Position numbers and translations under genes: made by a program | Origin: Caldilineaceae bacterium | GTDB taxonomy: Bacteria > Chloroflexota > Anaerolineae > Caldilineales > Caldilineaceae | Direction of reading: 5' to 3' | DNA length: 64,000 nt | Assembly: GCA_022821585.1 (NCBI GenBank) | Contig: JAJEDI010000060.1 | Location: 34,242 to 98,241 of the forward strand | Shown: positions 8,629 to 16,441 of the stretch, one piece after another | Layout of the letters: every line of letters begins with the position of its first letter | Numbering within the stretch: the stretch's first letter is position 1 | The notes under the pieces: model-generated | Told to the model about the DNA's origin: nothing | The model's input: the letters and a program-made list of their open reading frames with translations, nothing else | The model's database searches: none

Positions 8629-11322
8629 ATGCCGGGCAACTCATTGACCAGCGGGCCCGGCTCAGCATATTTCAGGCGCAGAGGACGGTTTCAGCTCCCG
8701 GTCGCCTTCCCAGTTCTGCTCCTGTTCGCTCTGTTTGCGTGCGGATGTCGCGACGGGCGCGCCACGCCCGCTTCCGCCCTGCCCACAGCCGCGCCTCCGC
8801 CGCCGGCGGCCGCAGAACCCGCGCCGCCGTCATCTTTGCTCGGTGAGGCCGCTTATCTTCACCAGATCGGCAACTACAGCCAGGAGCAAATACTGCTGCA
8901 AACGCTGCTGGCCGATCTCCGGACACAGCCTGCCCAAGGGCGGCAGACACCCGCCGCCGCCCGTACGCAGGAGCGCGCCGCCATCCTCTACCGGCTGGCC
9001 TTAGCCTATCTGGCCGATGACAATCCGGAGCCGGCGCTGGACGCGCTTGAACAGCTCCGTCGCATGGGCGACTCCCTGGCCGCGGGTGAGATCAGTCTGC
9101 CGTCCGCGAGCGGTGAGGCAGTGGCGCAGATCCTGATCAACAGCCTCTTCCTGCGCGGGGATGCTTTGGCCGGCCTGGACCGCTTCAGCGAAGCCGCGGC
9201 CGCCTACCGCTCATTCCTGGCGCAGCGGCCCCAGCTTTCCGGTGTCGTAGAGGAGCATATCGCCGATGCACTGCTCGCGCTGGACGAACGGTCGCAGGCC
9301 GCTGACGCGCTGCGCCGGGCCGCCGGCGAAGCCATAACTGCAGACGAGGAGGTTCGCCTTCTCGAGCGGCTTGCAGCCGTTCTCGAAGGCGCGGGCCGCT
9401 GGGATGAGGCCGCCTCCGTGTACGATGAGATCCTCGTCGGCGCGGCCTTCGAACACGCAGAACCGGGCCCGGATCAGACCGCCCTCGCGTTTGACAATAT
9501 ACTCGGTTACAGAGAATCCTCCATCTACCGCGCCGGTTATCTCCATCGCGCCGGCATGGCCTATGCTGCGGCCGGCGACGAAGAAGCCGCCATCGACCGC
9601 TGGCGTCTTGCGCTGACCGCAGACCCGGCCAGCGATGCCGCCTACCTGTCTCTCATTCAACTGGTGAACAGGGATGTGCCCGTCGACCCGTTCCTGCGCG
9701 GGGAGATCAATCTTCTCGCCGAAGAGTACGTGCCGGCCATCTCCGCCTTTGAACGATTTCTCGAAGAATCCCCGCAAGCCGCGCGCGCCGGCGAAGCCTG
9801 GCTGGGAATCGCCCAATCTCTGATGGGATTGGAACGGTGGGCAGAGGCCCGTCTCGCCGTCGACCGCGTGCTGACCGACTTTCCCAATTGTGTCTGCTTT
9901 GGTGAGGCCTGGTTGGCGCGGGCGCGAGCTGCGATTGAAGAGGGCGCGCCTGCAGAGGGACGGCGCATCTACCGCACATTCGCCGGTGGTCATCCCGGCG
10001 ACCCGCTGGCGCCGGAAGCACTGTGGCTGAGCGCGCTGTCTTCGCTCGCCGCCGATGCCCTCCCCACCAGCGGCGCTGCACAGGATGTGCGCGTCGCAGT
10101 CGATCCCTTGGATGAAGCTGTGGCCGATCTACTCAGGCTGGCGGACGCCTTCCCCAGCAGCCCGCGCGCCGCCGACGGGCTGGCCGTCGCCGGAATCGGC
10201 GCGTTCGAACGCGGCCGGTACGAACTCGCCGTCAACCTGTTCGAGCGGCTGCTCTCCGAGTATCCTGAGACACAGCCGGACTTTGCCGCCTACTGGCTCG
10301 GCCGCGCCCGCCATGCCCAGGGCAGAGTCAGGGAGGCGCGTTCCCTCTGGCATGCGCTCGCCGCCCGCGCGCCCGAAACATTTTACGGTGTACTGGCCGG
10401 CCTTGACGTTGACGCCGTGCATCCCGGGCAGGACCTTATCCCCCGCCTGGCTAGAATGGACATGAACGTGCCTGGCTTGCCCGGCGACGATGGCAGCCGC
10501 GCATTCGCCGAAGAGTGGCTGCGTGGACCGCAGCGCTTCCCGCGCGTCCAAGACACCGATGCAGCAACTACCACAGTAAAAGTCGAGCCATGGGAACTGC
10601 CCCTGACTGTGATCGGCGACCCGGACCTCGTCAAAGGCGAACTGCTGCTGGCGCTTGGTCGCCGCGCTGAGGGATTGCAGCTGTTGGAGCAAATCTACTG
10701 GCGTTATGACAGCGATCCGGTGGCTCTCTATCCCCTCATGCTGCGATTCGACAAGCTGGGCGCCAACCGGCTCTCCATTACGGCTGCCCACCGTCTCATC
10801 GAACTCAGCTCGGCTGAGCGTTTCGCCGAAACGCCGCTATTTATCCAGCGCTTCGCCTATCCCGAACACTATGCCCGTCTGGTCGAGAGGCAGGCCGGAG
10901 AGTTTGAGTTCGCCCCTCAGCTACTGTATGGCCTCATCTTTCAGGAGAGCCACTTCGAGCCTGCCGCGCGTTCCTATGCCGGCGCCCGCGGCCTCATGCA
11001 GATCCTTCCGGGCACAGGCTGGGAGATCGCCCGCAGCCTCAGCTATCCCAACTATTCCACCGAACTGCTCGACCTTCCCATCGTCAGCATCCGTTTCGGC
11101 GCATACTATCTGCACTGGGCGCGCGACTATGTCGGCGGCAACGACATAACCGCCCTCGCCGGTTATAACGCCGGTCCCCGCAAGGCCAGACACTGGCTCA
11201 GCCGCACCAAACCGGACGATGCCCTTTTCATCTACAAGGTCCCCTACTACAAGACACGCCGCTACATTGAAGGTATTCTCATCTGCTTCGCCCACTACCT
11301 GCGGATTTACGGAGGCGTCTAG
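8629..11322 (+). CDS. TPR-repeat lipoprotein with C-terminal lytic transglycosylase (SLT) domain
   Basis: An 897-residue protein. A basic N-terminus (FRRRGR) and hydrophobic segment end in the lipobox LFAC, so it is probably a lipoprotein. The long middle is helical and TPR-like (for example ALAYLADDNPEPALDALEQL, GMAYAAAGDEEAAIDRW, GIAQSLMGLERWAEARLAV, ERGRYELAVNLFERLLSEYP). The last 150 residues are a Slt/MltE-type domain, with the catalytic Glu in FQESHF, GLMQILPGTG and YNAGP. It should cleave the peptidoglycan MurNAc-GlcNAc bond with 1,6-anhydro product formation. The start is uncertain: an upstream in-frame TTG at 8596 is possible, and neither start has a strong ribosome site. The gene stands alone. 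Confidence 0.85.
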   Translation: MPGNSLTSGPGSAYFRRRGRFQLPVAFPVLLLFALFACGCRDGRATPASALPTAAPPPPAAAEPAPPSSLLGEAAYLHQIGNYSQEQILLQTLLADLRTQPAQGRQTPAAARTQERAAILYRLALAYLADDNPEPALDALEQLRRMGDSLAAGEISLPSASGEAVAQILINSLFLRGDALAGLDRFSEAAAAYRSFLAQRPQLSGVVEEHIADALLALDERSQAADALRRAAGEAITADEEVRLLERLAAVLEGAGRWDEAASVYDEILVGAAFEHAEPGPDQTALAFDNILGYRESSIYRAGYLHRAGMAYAAAGDEEAAIDRWRLALTADPASDAAYLSLIQLVNRDVPVDPFLRGEINLLAEEYVPAISAFERFLEESPQAARAGEAWLGIAQSLMGLERWAEARLAVDRVLTDFPNCVCFGEAWLARARAAIEEGAPAEGRRIYRTFAGGHPGDPLAPEALWLSALSSLAADALPTSGAAQDVRVAVDPLDEAVADLLRLADAFPSSPRAADGLAVAGIGAFERGRYELAVNLFERLLSEYPETQPDFAAYWLGRARHAQGRVREARSLWHALAARAPETFYGVLAGLDVDAVHPGQDLIPRLARMDMNVPGLPGDDGSRAFAEEWLRGPQRFPRVQDTDAATTTVKVEPWELPLTVIGDPDLVKGELLLALGRRAEGLQLLEQIYWRYDSDPVALYPLMLRFDKLGANRLSITAAHRLIELSSAERFAETPLFIQRFAYPEHYARLVERQAGEFEFAPQLLYGLIFQESHFEPAARSYAGARGLMQILPGTGWEIARSLSYPNYSTELLDLPIVSIRFGAYYLHWARDYVGGNDITALAGYNAGPRKARHWLSRTKPDDALFIYKVPYYKTRRYIEGILICFAHYLRIYGGV

Positions 11323-11505
11323 CTTTTGTCGACGTCCGTCACGTCCTGTCCTAGCGGTTTAGACGAAATGCTGACGAGCCCACCCCCTATTCTCCAGGGA
11401 TTCCCCCTGCATCCATTTTGGCTAATTTTGGGGAATTGCATAAGAAAGTAACAGCGAAAAGGCTGAGGCGATGAATGCTCGTCTGGACAACTAAAGGAGA
11501 CAAAC

Positions 11506-11952
11506 ATGGTTCGTCTTACAACCCTATTTCTCGCCCTTACTCTCTTTGTTGTCGGTTGCGTTGCCATTCCAACCGAAAATGAAGCGGCGGGTTACACCAG
11601 GTCAATGGTGCAGGATGCGATCCGCTACTATGATCGCAACGGCAGGGATGTGGCTGTCGACTATTTCAGTTCGGAAGACAGCGTGCATGGTCAGTGGTAC
11701 GTGTTCATTGTGGATGCGGATGGGTATGCCATAGCTTCCCCCAACGCGGACATGATTGGCAGGGATCCGGCTCTGCGCGTCGATGCCAGCGGCTACTTCT
11801 CCGGCGATGATCTGATGAGCGCAACCGAGGTGGGCAAGTGGATCAGCTACATTTTTCGTCATCCAGAAACAGGCGAAAACGCCCGTAAGCATACCTGGGT
11901 CGTACGCCATGACGGACTGCTATTCGCTTCCGGATTCTATGAGGAGAAATAG
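11506..11952 (+). CDS. Small lipoprotein with Cache-like sensor domain (paralogue of the 12018-12584 gene)
   Basis: A 148-residue protein with an excellent ribosome site (AAAGGAG). The signal segment TLFLALTLFVVGC ends in a VVGC lipobox. The rest resembles a single Cache domain: SMVQDAIRYYDRNGRDVAVDY, then GQWYVFIVDADGYAIA and NADMIGRDP, as in extracellular ligand-binding Cache_2-type domains. It ends with HTWVVRHDGLLFASGFY. No kinase or chemoreceptor part is attached, so it is a stand-alone sensor-like lipoprotein. It is clearly homologous to the convergent gene just downstream. Confidence 0.8.
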   Translation: MVRLTTLFLALTLFVVGCVAIPTENEAAGYTRSMVQDAIRYYDRNGRDVAVDYFSSEDSVHGQWYVFIVDADGYAIASPNADMIGRDPALRVDASGYFSGDDLMSATEVGKWISYIFRHPETGENARKHTWVVRHDGLLFASGFYEEK

Positions 11953-12017
11953 AACAACGAAGCAACGGGAGATCGAACTAAAGACTGCACCCAGGCGCAA
12001 GCGAGGTATGGCTGGCC

Positions 12018-12584
12018 TCAGTCGCTCGACCGAGATGTAGTGTTTCTTTGGGATATAGTTCCCAAATTCTGATACCAGCCGGAACCGAAGATCAGACCAT
12101 CGTACCGTACCACCCAGGAATGTTTCCACTCCTGGGTGCCGGCGACAGGATTGAGGAAGAAATAGTCGACCCACATCCCTTCCCCAGTGGCGCCGGCTAT
12201 CGCTTCGCCGTGCCGGTAGCCGGTGAAATCCACCCCTACATCGCCCCGCAAATCCTCACCCAGCATATCCGGGTTTACCGCCAAGGCGATCAGCTTCTCG
12301 TTCTCATCAAAGATGAACACATACCACTCGCCGTCTACGCTCTCCGGTGAATTGTAGTATGCCAGCGTGGCCTCCCGCCCGTGGGCGTCGTACATTCGCA
12401 TCGCTCTCTCCACCATCGCCACCGTGTAGCCTGCACGGTCCGCCCTGGAAACCTGCTGGCACGGCATAATGACCGAGCCGGCCATCTCTGGATGGAACGG
12501 CAGAAGGTAATGGCAGCCGGACACAAAAAAGGCGGCGGCCGTCAGTACGACCGCTAGTCTGCGCAGAAGCGGACGATTACGCAT
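12018..12584 (-). CDS. Lipoprotein with Cache-like sensor domain (paralogue of the 11506-11952 gene)
   Basis: A 188-residue protein. The ATG at 12584 was chosen because it opens a lipoprotein signal (RPLLRRLAVVLTAAAFFVSGC) preceded by GAGAAGAG; the frame remains open 35 codons further upstream. The mature part parallels the neighbour: AGYTVAMVERAMRMYDAHGRE, GEWYVFIFDENEKLIA, NPDMLG, GYRHGEAI and KHSWVVRYDGLIFGSGWY. It has a short extra polar C-terminus. The two paralogues are convergent and may bind the same class of small ligand. The ribbon-helix-helix gene upstream may be co-transcribed. Confidence 0.78.
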   Translation of the reverse strand: MRNRPLLRRLAVVLTAAAFFVSGCHYLLPFHPEMAGSVIMPCQQVSRADRAGYTVAMVERAMRMYDAHGREATLAYYNSPESVDGEWYVFIFDENEKLIALAVNPDMLGEDLRGDVGVDFTGYRHGEAIAGATGEGMWVDYFFLNPVAGTQEWKHSWVVRYDGLIFGSGWYQNLGTISQRNTTSRSSD

Positions 12585-12642
12585 TTCTCTTCTCCCGGAG
12601 CCTGCTTCATTGAAGGCCGACAAAACTCGGCCGGCCTGGCGG

Positions 12643-12840
12643 CTAATCTTTCCGGCGACCCTGCCTAATTTCGCGCACCAGCTTGTCAAATTCGGCCTGT
12701 GAATAGTCGCTATCGAACTGCCTCATGATCAGGTGTTCGATCTCCTGTGCCGGCGTCCACCCGTTGCGTGCAGCCGAACGCAACAGACGGCGGTATACAT
12801 CGTCCGGAAGATTGATTGTCACAATCCTCTTCACGTTCAT
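12643..12840 (-). CDS. Ribbon-helix-helix DNA-binding protein (orphan antitoxin-like)
   Basis: A 65-residue protein beginning MNVKRIVTINLPDDVYRRLL, a typical CopG/FitA-type ribbon-helix-helix strand and helix. An acidic/basic tail (FDKLVREIRQGRRKD) follows, of the kind that binds a toxin partner. No PIN-domain or RelE-like toxin gene lies on either side: upstream is non-coding and downstream is the Cache lipoprotein. It is either an orphan antitoxin or a small transcriptional regulator of the downstream gene. Confidence 0.65.
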   Translation of the reverse strand: MNVKRIVTINLPDDVYRRLLRSAARNGWTPAQEIEHLIMRQFDSDYSQAEFDKLVREIRQGRRKD

Positions 12841-13099
12841 GCCTCAGCAGGCGCCTCATGCTCGCTACGGATAACATCCACCCGACGAAGACCGGGGAGG
12901 GGGGAATCTGTGCGTAAGTACCAGACGCACATCTCCCTTCTTTGGGCGGATCCCCCCGCCCGCTCAATCATATACCACTCGTCTGTCGAATTCGTGTCAA
13001 TTCAACCCTCTTCCGTCTTTTTTTCGTGTCAGAATCGTTTCAGTTTTGCCGGAATGGGCATGGTCGGACCTCACAGCCCGGTCTCATCAGTCCCAAGCG

Positions 13100-13350
13100 A
13101 TCGTCGCGGACGACGACCGCGACCGCCACGCCTGCACAGACGGCCGTCTCGACGCTCCGGCGCCGGATGAACATGCACCGCGGCCCTGTCATGCTGCACG
13201 AAATTGTTAGTACGGCTGAATCGGGCACGCGTTTCGACATCGCCGCAGAAAACCTAAACAATGACTGGTGGCAGATCGTCTACGAAAGCCTGCCGACATG
13301 GGTCTACGCGCCCTATGTGACCGCGATCCACGCCGCCGGCCGGCAGGGCG
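13100..13350 (+). pseudogene. SH3-like domain fragment
   Basis: The frame reads a Thr/Ala/Pro linker (TTTATATPAQTAVSTL) followed by an SH3_3-like domain: RMNMHRGPVML, IVSTAESGTRFDIAAEN, DWWQIVYESLPTWVYAPYVT. Bacterial SH3 domains normally read NVRSGPG...WWQI...GWVYAPYV. No credible start, signal peptide or N-terminal domain precedes it in frame, and the frame runs directly into a transposase fragment. It looks like the severed C-terminal part of a cell-wall-associated protein. Confidence 0.6.
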
Positions 13351-13382
13351 CCCAGGGGCTGGGAAGGCCTGGAACCCTCAGG

Positions 13383-13500
13383 GCGATAGGGAATGAAATT
13401 AGTGCCATACCCGAATTGTTGCAGTTGCTGGATATGTCCGGCTGTATCGTTACAGTCGATGCCATAAGCTGTCAGAAATCGGCTTCGCCACAGAACGAAA
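13383..13500 (+). mobile_element. ISAs1-family transposase remnant
   Basis: The frame contains NEISAIPELLQLLDMSGCIV followed by TVDAISCQK. This is the signature around the first catalytic Asp of ISAs1-family (H-repeat) transposases, which normally read NEITAIP..L..LDL.GCIVTIDAMGCQ. Only about 40 residues remain. No terminal inverted repeats are evident. It adjoins the SH3 fragment, so insertion may have destroyed that gene. Confidence 0.7.
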
Positions 13501-13586
13501 ATAGGCCGGCGGGAATCAAGACTACCTTCTCAAGGCGCTGCAAACTCTTAAGTGTGATTGCTCTGACGTTATGTCAGCCTGATCTT

Positions 13587-13614
13587 TTGCGCGTACGCAG
13601 CGCTGTGCTATACT
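13587..13614 (+). promoter_or_regulatory. Probable sigma70 promoter for rpsF-rpsR
   Basis: TTGCGC (13587-13592), a 16-nt spacer and TATACT (13609-13614). A stem-loop follows at once and then a leader of about 200 nt before rpsF. Assigned by pattern only. Confidence 0.5.
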
Positions 13615-13625
13615 GTTCAACCGCG

Positions 13626-13653
13626 ACGAGGGACAGCTTGTCTGCTCCCTCGT
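13626..13653 (+). terminator. Leader stem-loop with T-rich tail before rpsF (attenuator candidate)
   Basis: ACGAGGGA pairs with TCCCTCGT (8 bp) around an inner CAG/CTG stem, followed by TCTTTCTGTT. It starts within about 10 nt of the predicted transcription start, so it could be a weak terminator/attenuator or a binding structure for the S6-S18 pair, which is known to autoregulate in other bacteria. The published S6:S18 motif was not verified here. Confidence 0.45.
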
Positions 13654-13692
13654 TCTTTCTGTTCATAGCACAATGTTGTGGACCTTTGTCTG

Positions 13693-13788
13693 AACTGCAG
13701 TTTTTAGTTTTCAGTTCTTAGTTTTTAGTGCTGTCTCTCACTTGAGTCCGGGGCGGATACTGGAGACTGAGAACCGATAACTGAAAAC
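13693..13788 (+). repeat. Intergenic repeat beginning AACTGCAGT with palindromic arms
   Basis: Starts AACTGCAGT and continues in TTAGTT/TCAGTT-type units. GTTTTCAGTT (13707-13716) is exactly complementary to AACTGAAAAC (13779-13788), so the leader can fold into a long hairpin. Related AACTGCAGTGG(C/T)CAGT sequences occur at 19860 and 49082. Confidence 0.5.
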
Positions 13789-13828
13789 GAACCCAAGACA
13801 TTGCTCATGGAAAGGAGTAAAAGGGTAG

Positions 13829-14116
13829 ATGAACACGTACGAATTGGTGTACATCATCCAGCCCAATCTGGATGATGATGGTGTCAAAGCCGTGGATGAT
13901 CGGATCAGTCAGGCCATCGGCGGCGAGGATGGGACAATCGAGAGCACCGATTATTGGGGCAAACGACGATTGGCCTATCCCATCAAAGGCCACTTTGAGG
14001 GACACTACATTCTGCACAACCTCTCGATGCCTCCCACCGCGGTGCAGAACGTCGAAAGACAGTTGCGGCTATCAGAAGATGTATTGCGTTTCCTCGTTGT
14101 CCGCGTTGGGGACTGA
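13829..14116 (+). CDS. rpsF: 30S ribosomal protein S6
   Basis: A 95-residue S6 (MNTYELVYIIQPNLDDD..., IESTDYWGKRRLAYPIKGH, ending in LRLSEDVLRFLVVRVGD), of the usual length. S6 binds S18 on the 30S platform. It lies 18 bp upstream of rpsR and is preceded by GGAAAGGAG. The common intervening ssb gene is absent. Confidence 0.95.
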   Translation: MNTYELVYIIQPNLDDDGVKAVDDRISQAIGGEDGTIESTDYWGKRRLAYPIKGHFEGHYILHNLSMPPTAVQNVERQLRLSEDVLRFLVVRVGD

Positions 14117-14134
14117 ACCACAAAGGAGCATCGA

Positions 14135-14737
14135 ATGTCTGACGAAAACAGAGTGAACGAAACCGAAGCGAACAGCGAAGAACAGCCGGTATCCGAGACG
14201 TCCACAGGCGAGAATGCCCCCGTGCTCGAAGAGAGCCCGGAGGAGAGCGCTGCGCAGGCCGTTGCCGATGCGGATGGAGATTCCGAGGCCGAGGCTGCCG
14301 CAGAGGCTGCCGCAGAGCCTGAGGTCGAGCCTGTCGCAGAGCCGGAGGCTGAGGCGGCTACTGAGACTGCAGCGGCTGCTGAGCCAGCGGCTGTGGCAAG
14401 CGCCGGGCCGGACGCTGACAGCGGCCGCGGAGAGCAGGAGACACCCACTTTCAATCGTGTCGAGGGGCCGGCGATATTCAACCGCGCCAGGCAGGGCAAT
14501 CAGCGCAGAAATCCCCGTCACGTCGGCAACGATGTGCGTATCGACGAGATCGACTACAAGAACATCCAGGTACTCAGCCGGTTTGTCGATAACTACGGGC
14601 GCATTCACAACCGCCGCAAAACCCGCGTCACTGCCAAGATGCAGCGCAAAGTGACCAGGGCGATCAAGCGGGCCAGGCATCTGGCCTTGATGCCCTACAC
14701 AGGCGAACATATCCGCATTACCGGCAGACGCGGTTGA
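14135..14737 (+). CDS. rpsR: 30S ribosomal protein S18 with a long acidic N-terminal extension
   Basis: A 200-residue protein. The canonical S18 core occupies only the last 70 residues or so (IDEIDYKNIQVLSRFVDNYG, RIHNRRKTRVTAKMQRKVTR, AIKRARHLALMPYT). The first 100 or so residues are low-complexity Ala/Glu/Pro-rich (EAAAEAAAEPEVEPVAEPEA), then a basic stretch (RRNPRH). S18 is normally 70-90 residues. The extension appears genuine: the ATG at 14135 has AAAGGAG upstream and lies 18 bp after rpsF, and no good start lies nearer the core. The acidic tail may be a disordered, solvent-exposed arm of the ribosome. Confidence 0.93.
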   Translation: MSDENRVNETEANSEEQPVSETSTGENAPVLEESPEESAAQAVADADGDSEAEAAAEAAAEPEVEPVAEPEAEAATETAAAAEPAAVASAGPDADSGRGEQETPTFNRVEGPAIFNRARQGNQRRNPRHVGNDVRIDEIDYKNIQVLSRFVDNYGRIHNRRKTRVTAKMQRKVTRAIKRARHLALMPYTGEHIRITGRRG

Positions 14738-14744
14738 TCGATTC

Positions 14745-16340
14745 ATGGCCAAGAAGCGCAGAAGAAGAAGGCAGGAAGAACAGCCGCAGTTCGAGAACCG
14801 GCGTGAGGTCCGCCTGCGCGCCCGTGACAGGGAACGCAACCTGCGGCTCACAGCGATCGTCGGCGGCCTCGTCGGCGTGGCGCTGCTGCTGGTCCTGTAT
14901 GGCGTGGTCAATGAGCTGATCATCAAGCCCAACAGCGTGCTGGCACAGGTCGAGGACCAATCGATCGTCACGCGCGACTTCTGGCAGCAGGCCCGCCTGC
15001 GCGAAAGCGAGCTGGAAAACCAGCGTTTGCGGCTGCAGCTGTTTGCCCAGCAATTTGGGGATTCCAGCCTGTTCGCCTCCCAGATCGCATCGATCAATGC
15101 GACTCTGGCCAGCCCTTTGACGCTGGGGACACAGGTCCTCAACGATATGATTGAAGGGGCTGTCCTGCAGATCAAGGCACCGGAAGTAGGCGTGTCGGTG
15201 ACCGATGAAGAGGTGGAAGAGACCCTTCTCGAAGAGGTGGCGCGCGGGCAAGGCGCGCTGACAAAGCCGCAGGCCACGGCAACCGCCGACGCCGCCGTCG
15301 AAGCGACCGCGACCGCGGAAACCTTTACACCGACACCAGTCCCCTCACCGACGCCGACACCGGAAGACAGCTCGGACGGCGCGCCGACTGCCGTTGCAGC
15401 TGCCGCGGAGTCAGAGACCGTGGAAGAGACGCCCACACCGGAGCCGCCTACTGTCCTGACCGACGAGTTGTACGCGGAGGGGCTGAGCACTCTGGAGGAT
15501 AATCTGCGCGAGAACGCCGGGATGAGCCTGGCCACCTATCGGGAGGTAATCCGGGCGCGTCTGTTACGAACAAAGATGTCGGAGACGGTCAGCCGGGACC
15601 TGGTATCCGACACAGAGGAACAGGTCCGCGTCCGCCATATTCTGATTTCCGTCGACCCCGAGCCGGAGCCGGCTGGCGAGACGGAGGGCGCGACACCCGC
15701 GGCCGAAACGACTCCTGCGCCGCCTGGAAGCACAGATGAAGACGGTGAGAGCACAGTCGCGCCGGCTGAGACGCCTGCACCTGCACCCGAAAGCAGCGAC
15801 GAAAACAGCGAGGGTCCAGCGGCGCCGGTAGTCGAAACTACGGAAAAGGGCGCTGCGGAGGACGATGGGGTTGGCAGCCCGCCCGCCCCGGAAATATGGA
15901 ATCCTGACGCCAACGGCGACGGCCGTGTTGACGACGCCGAGGCGCTGGCCTTTGCGCAGATACTGCATCAGCGCATTCTCGACGGCGAGGATTTCGCGGA
16001 CCTGGCACTGCGGTTCAGCAACGACCCGGGCAGCGGCACCCAAGGCGGTGACCTGGGCTGGGCGGGCCGCGGGCGCTACGTGGCCGAATTCGAAGAAACG
16101 GCGTTTTCACTTGGTGTCGGCGAGATGAGCGCGCCGGTCAAGTCGACCTTCGGCTACCACATCATTGAAGTGTTGGAGCGGGACGATGAACGGCCGAAGG
16201 AAGAGGCCAGCTTGCAGCAGGAGTATGCCGAGGCTTTCCAGACATGGCTGCAGGAGCAGGTACTTTCGCTGAACATCGACCGTCCGGACAATCTGGCTGC
16301 CATGCTGCCGCGCAATCTGGGGATTTCGGATGACCAGTAG
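14745..16340 (+). CDS. Membrane-anchored parvulin-type peptidyl-prolyl isomerase
   Basis: A 531-residue protein. A basic cytoplasmic N-terminus (KKRRRRRQEE) is followed by one membrane anchor (AIVGGLVGVALLLVLYGVV) and a SurA/PrsA-like chaperone region. The parvulin domain is split. Its first strand (VRVRHILISVD) near residue 300 is separated from the rest (EALAFAQILHQRI, EDFADLALRFSNDPGSG, GGDLGWAGRG, KSTFGYHIIEVLER) by about 100 residues of Pro/Thr/Glu-rich sequence. Just before the second part lies DANGDGRVDDAE, which fits a 12-residue EF-hand/dockerin-type calcium loop. It starts 7 bp after rpsR and ends at a strong terminator. It probably assists folding of exported proteins. Confidence 0.88.
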   Translation: MAKKRRRRRQEEQPQFENRREVRLRARDRERNLRLTAIVGGLVGVALLLVLYGVVNELIIKPNSVLAQVEDQSIVTRDFWQQARLRESELENQRLRLQLFAQQFGDSSLFASQIASINATLASPLTLGTQVLNDMIEGAVLQIKAPEVGVSVTDEEVEETLLEEVARGQGALTKPQATATADAAVEATATAETFTPTPVPSPTPTPEDSSDGAPTAVAAAAESETVEETPTPEPPTVLTDELYAEGLSTLEDNLRENAGMSLATYREVIRARLLRTKMSETVSRDLVSDTEEQVRVRHILISVDPEPEPAGETEGATPAAETTPAPPGSTDEDGESTVAPAETPAPAPESSDENSEGPAAPVVETTEKGAAEDDGVGSPPAPEIWNPDANGDGRVDDAEALAFAQILHQRILDGEDFADLALRFSNDPGSGTQGGDLGWAGRGRYVAEFEETAFSLGVGEMSAPVKSTFGYHIIEVLERDDERPKEEASLQQEYAEAFQTWLQEQVLSLNIDRPDNLAAMLPRNLGISDDQ

Positions 16341-16399
16341 GACCGGTCTGCCGCGTTAGGTCGTTTTGCAGTCAGACTGTACGACAGTCACAGATTTAG

Positions 16400-16440
16400 A
16401 AAACGCCGGGCATTGCACTGGACAGTGCGCCCGGCGTTTT
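16400..16440. terminator. Bidirectional intrinsic terminator
   Basis: AAAACGCCGGGC (16400-16411) pairs perfectly with GCCCGGCGTTTT (16429-16440), with an inner GCACT/AGTGC stem. A-runs and T-runs flank it, so it can serve both the isomerase gene (plus) and the convergent ABC operon (minus), whose stop codon is at 16442. Confidence 0.85.
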
Positions 16441-16441
16441 C

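Noticed and set aside
12643..12840. Toxin-antitoxin pair around the ribbon-helix-helix gene
   Set aside because: No toxin-like frame on either side, so it was listed as an orphan regulator.
13626..13653. Assignment of the rpsF leader hairpin to the known S6:S18 RNA motif
   Set aside because: The defining bulge sequence was not identified by eye; only a generic leader hairpin is claimed.
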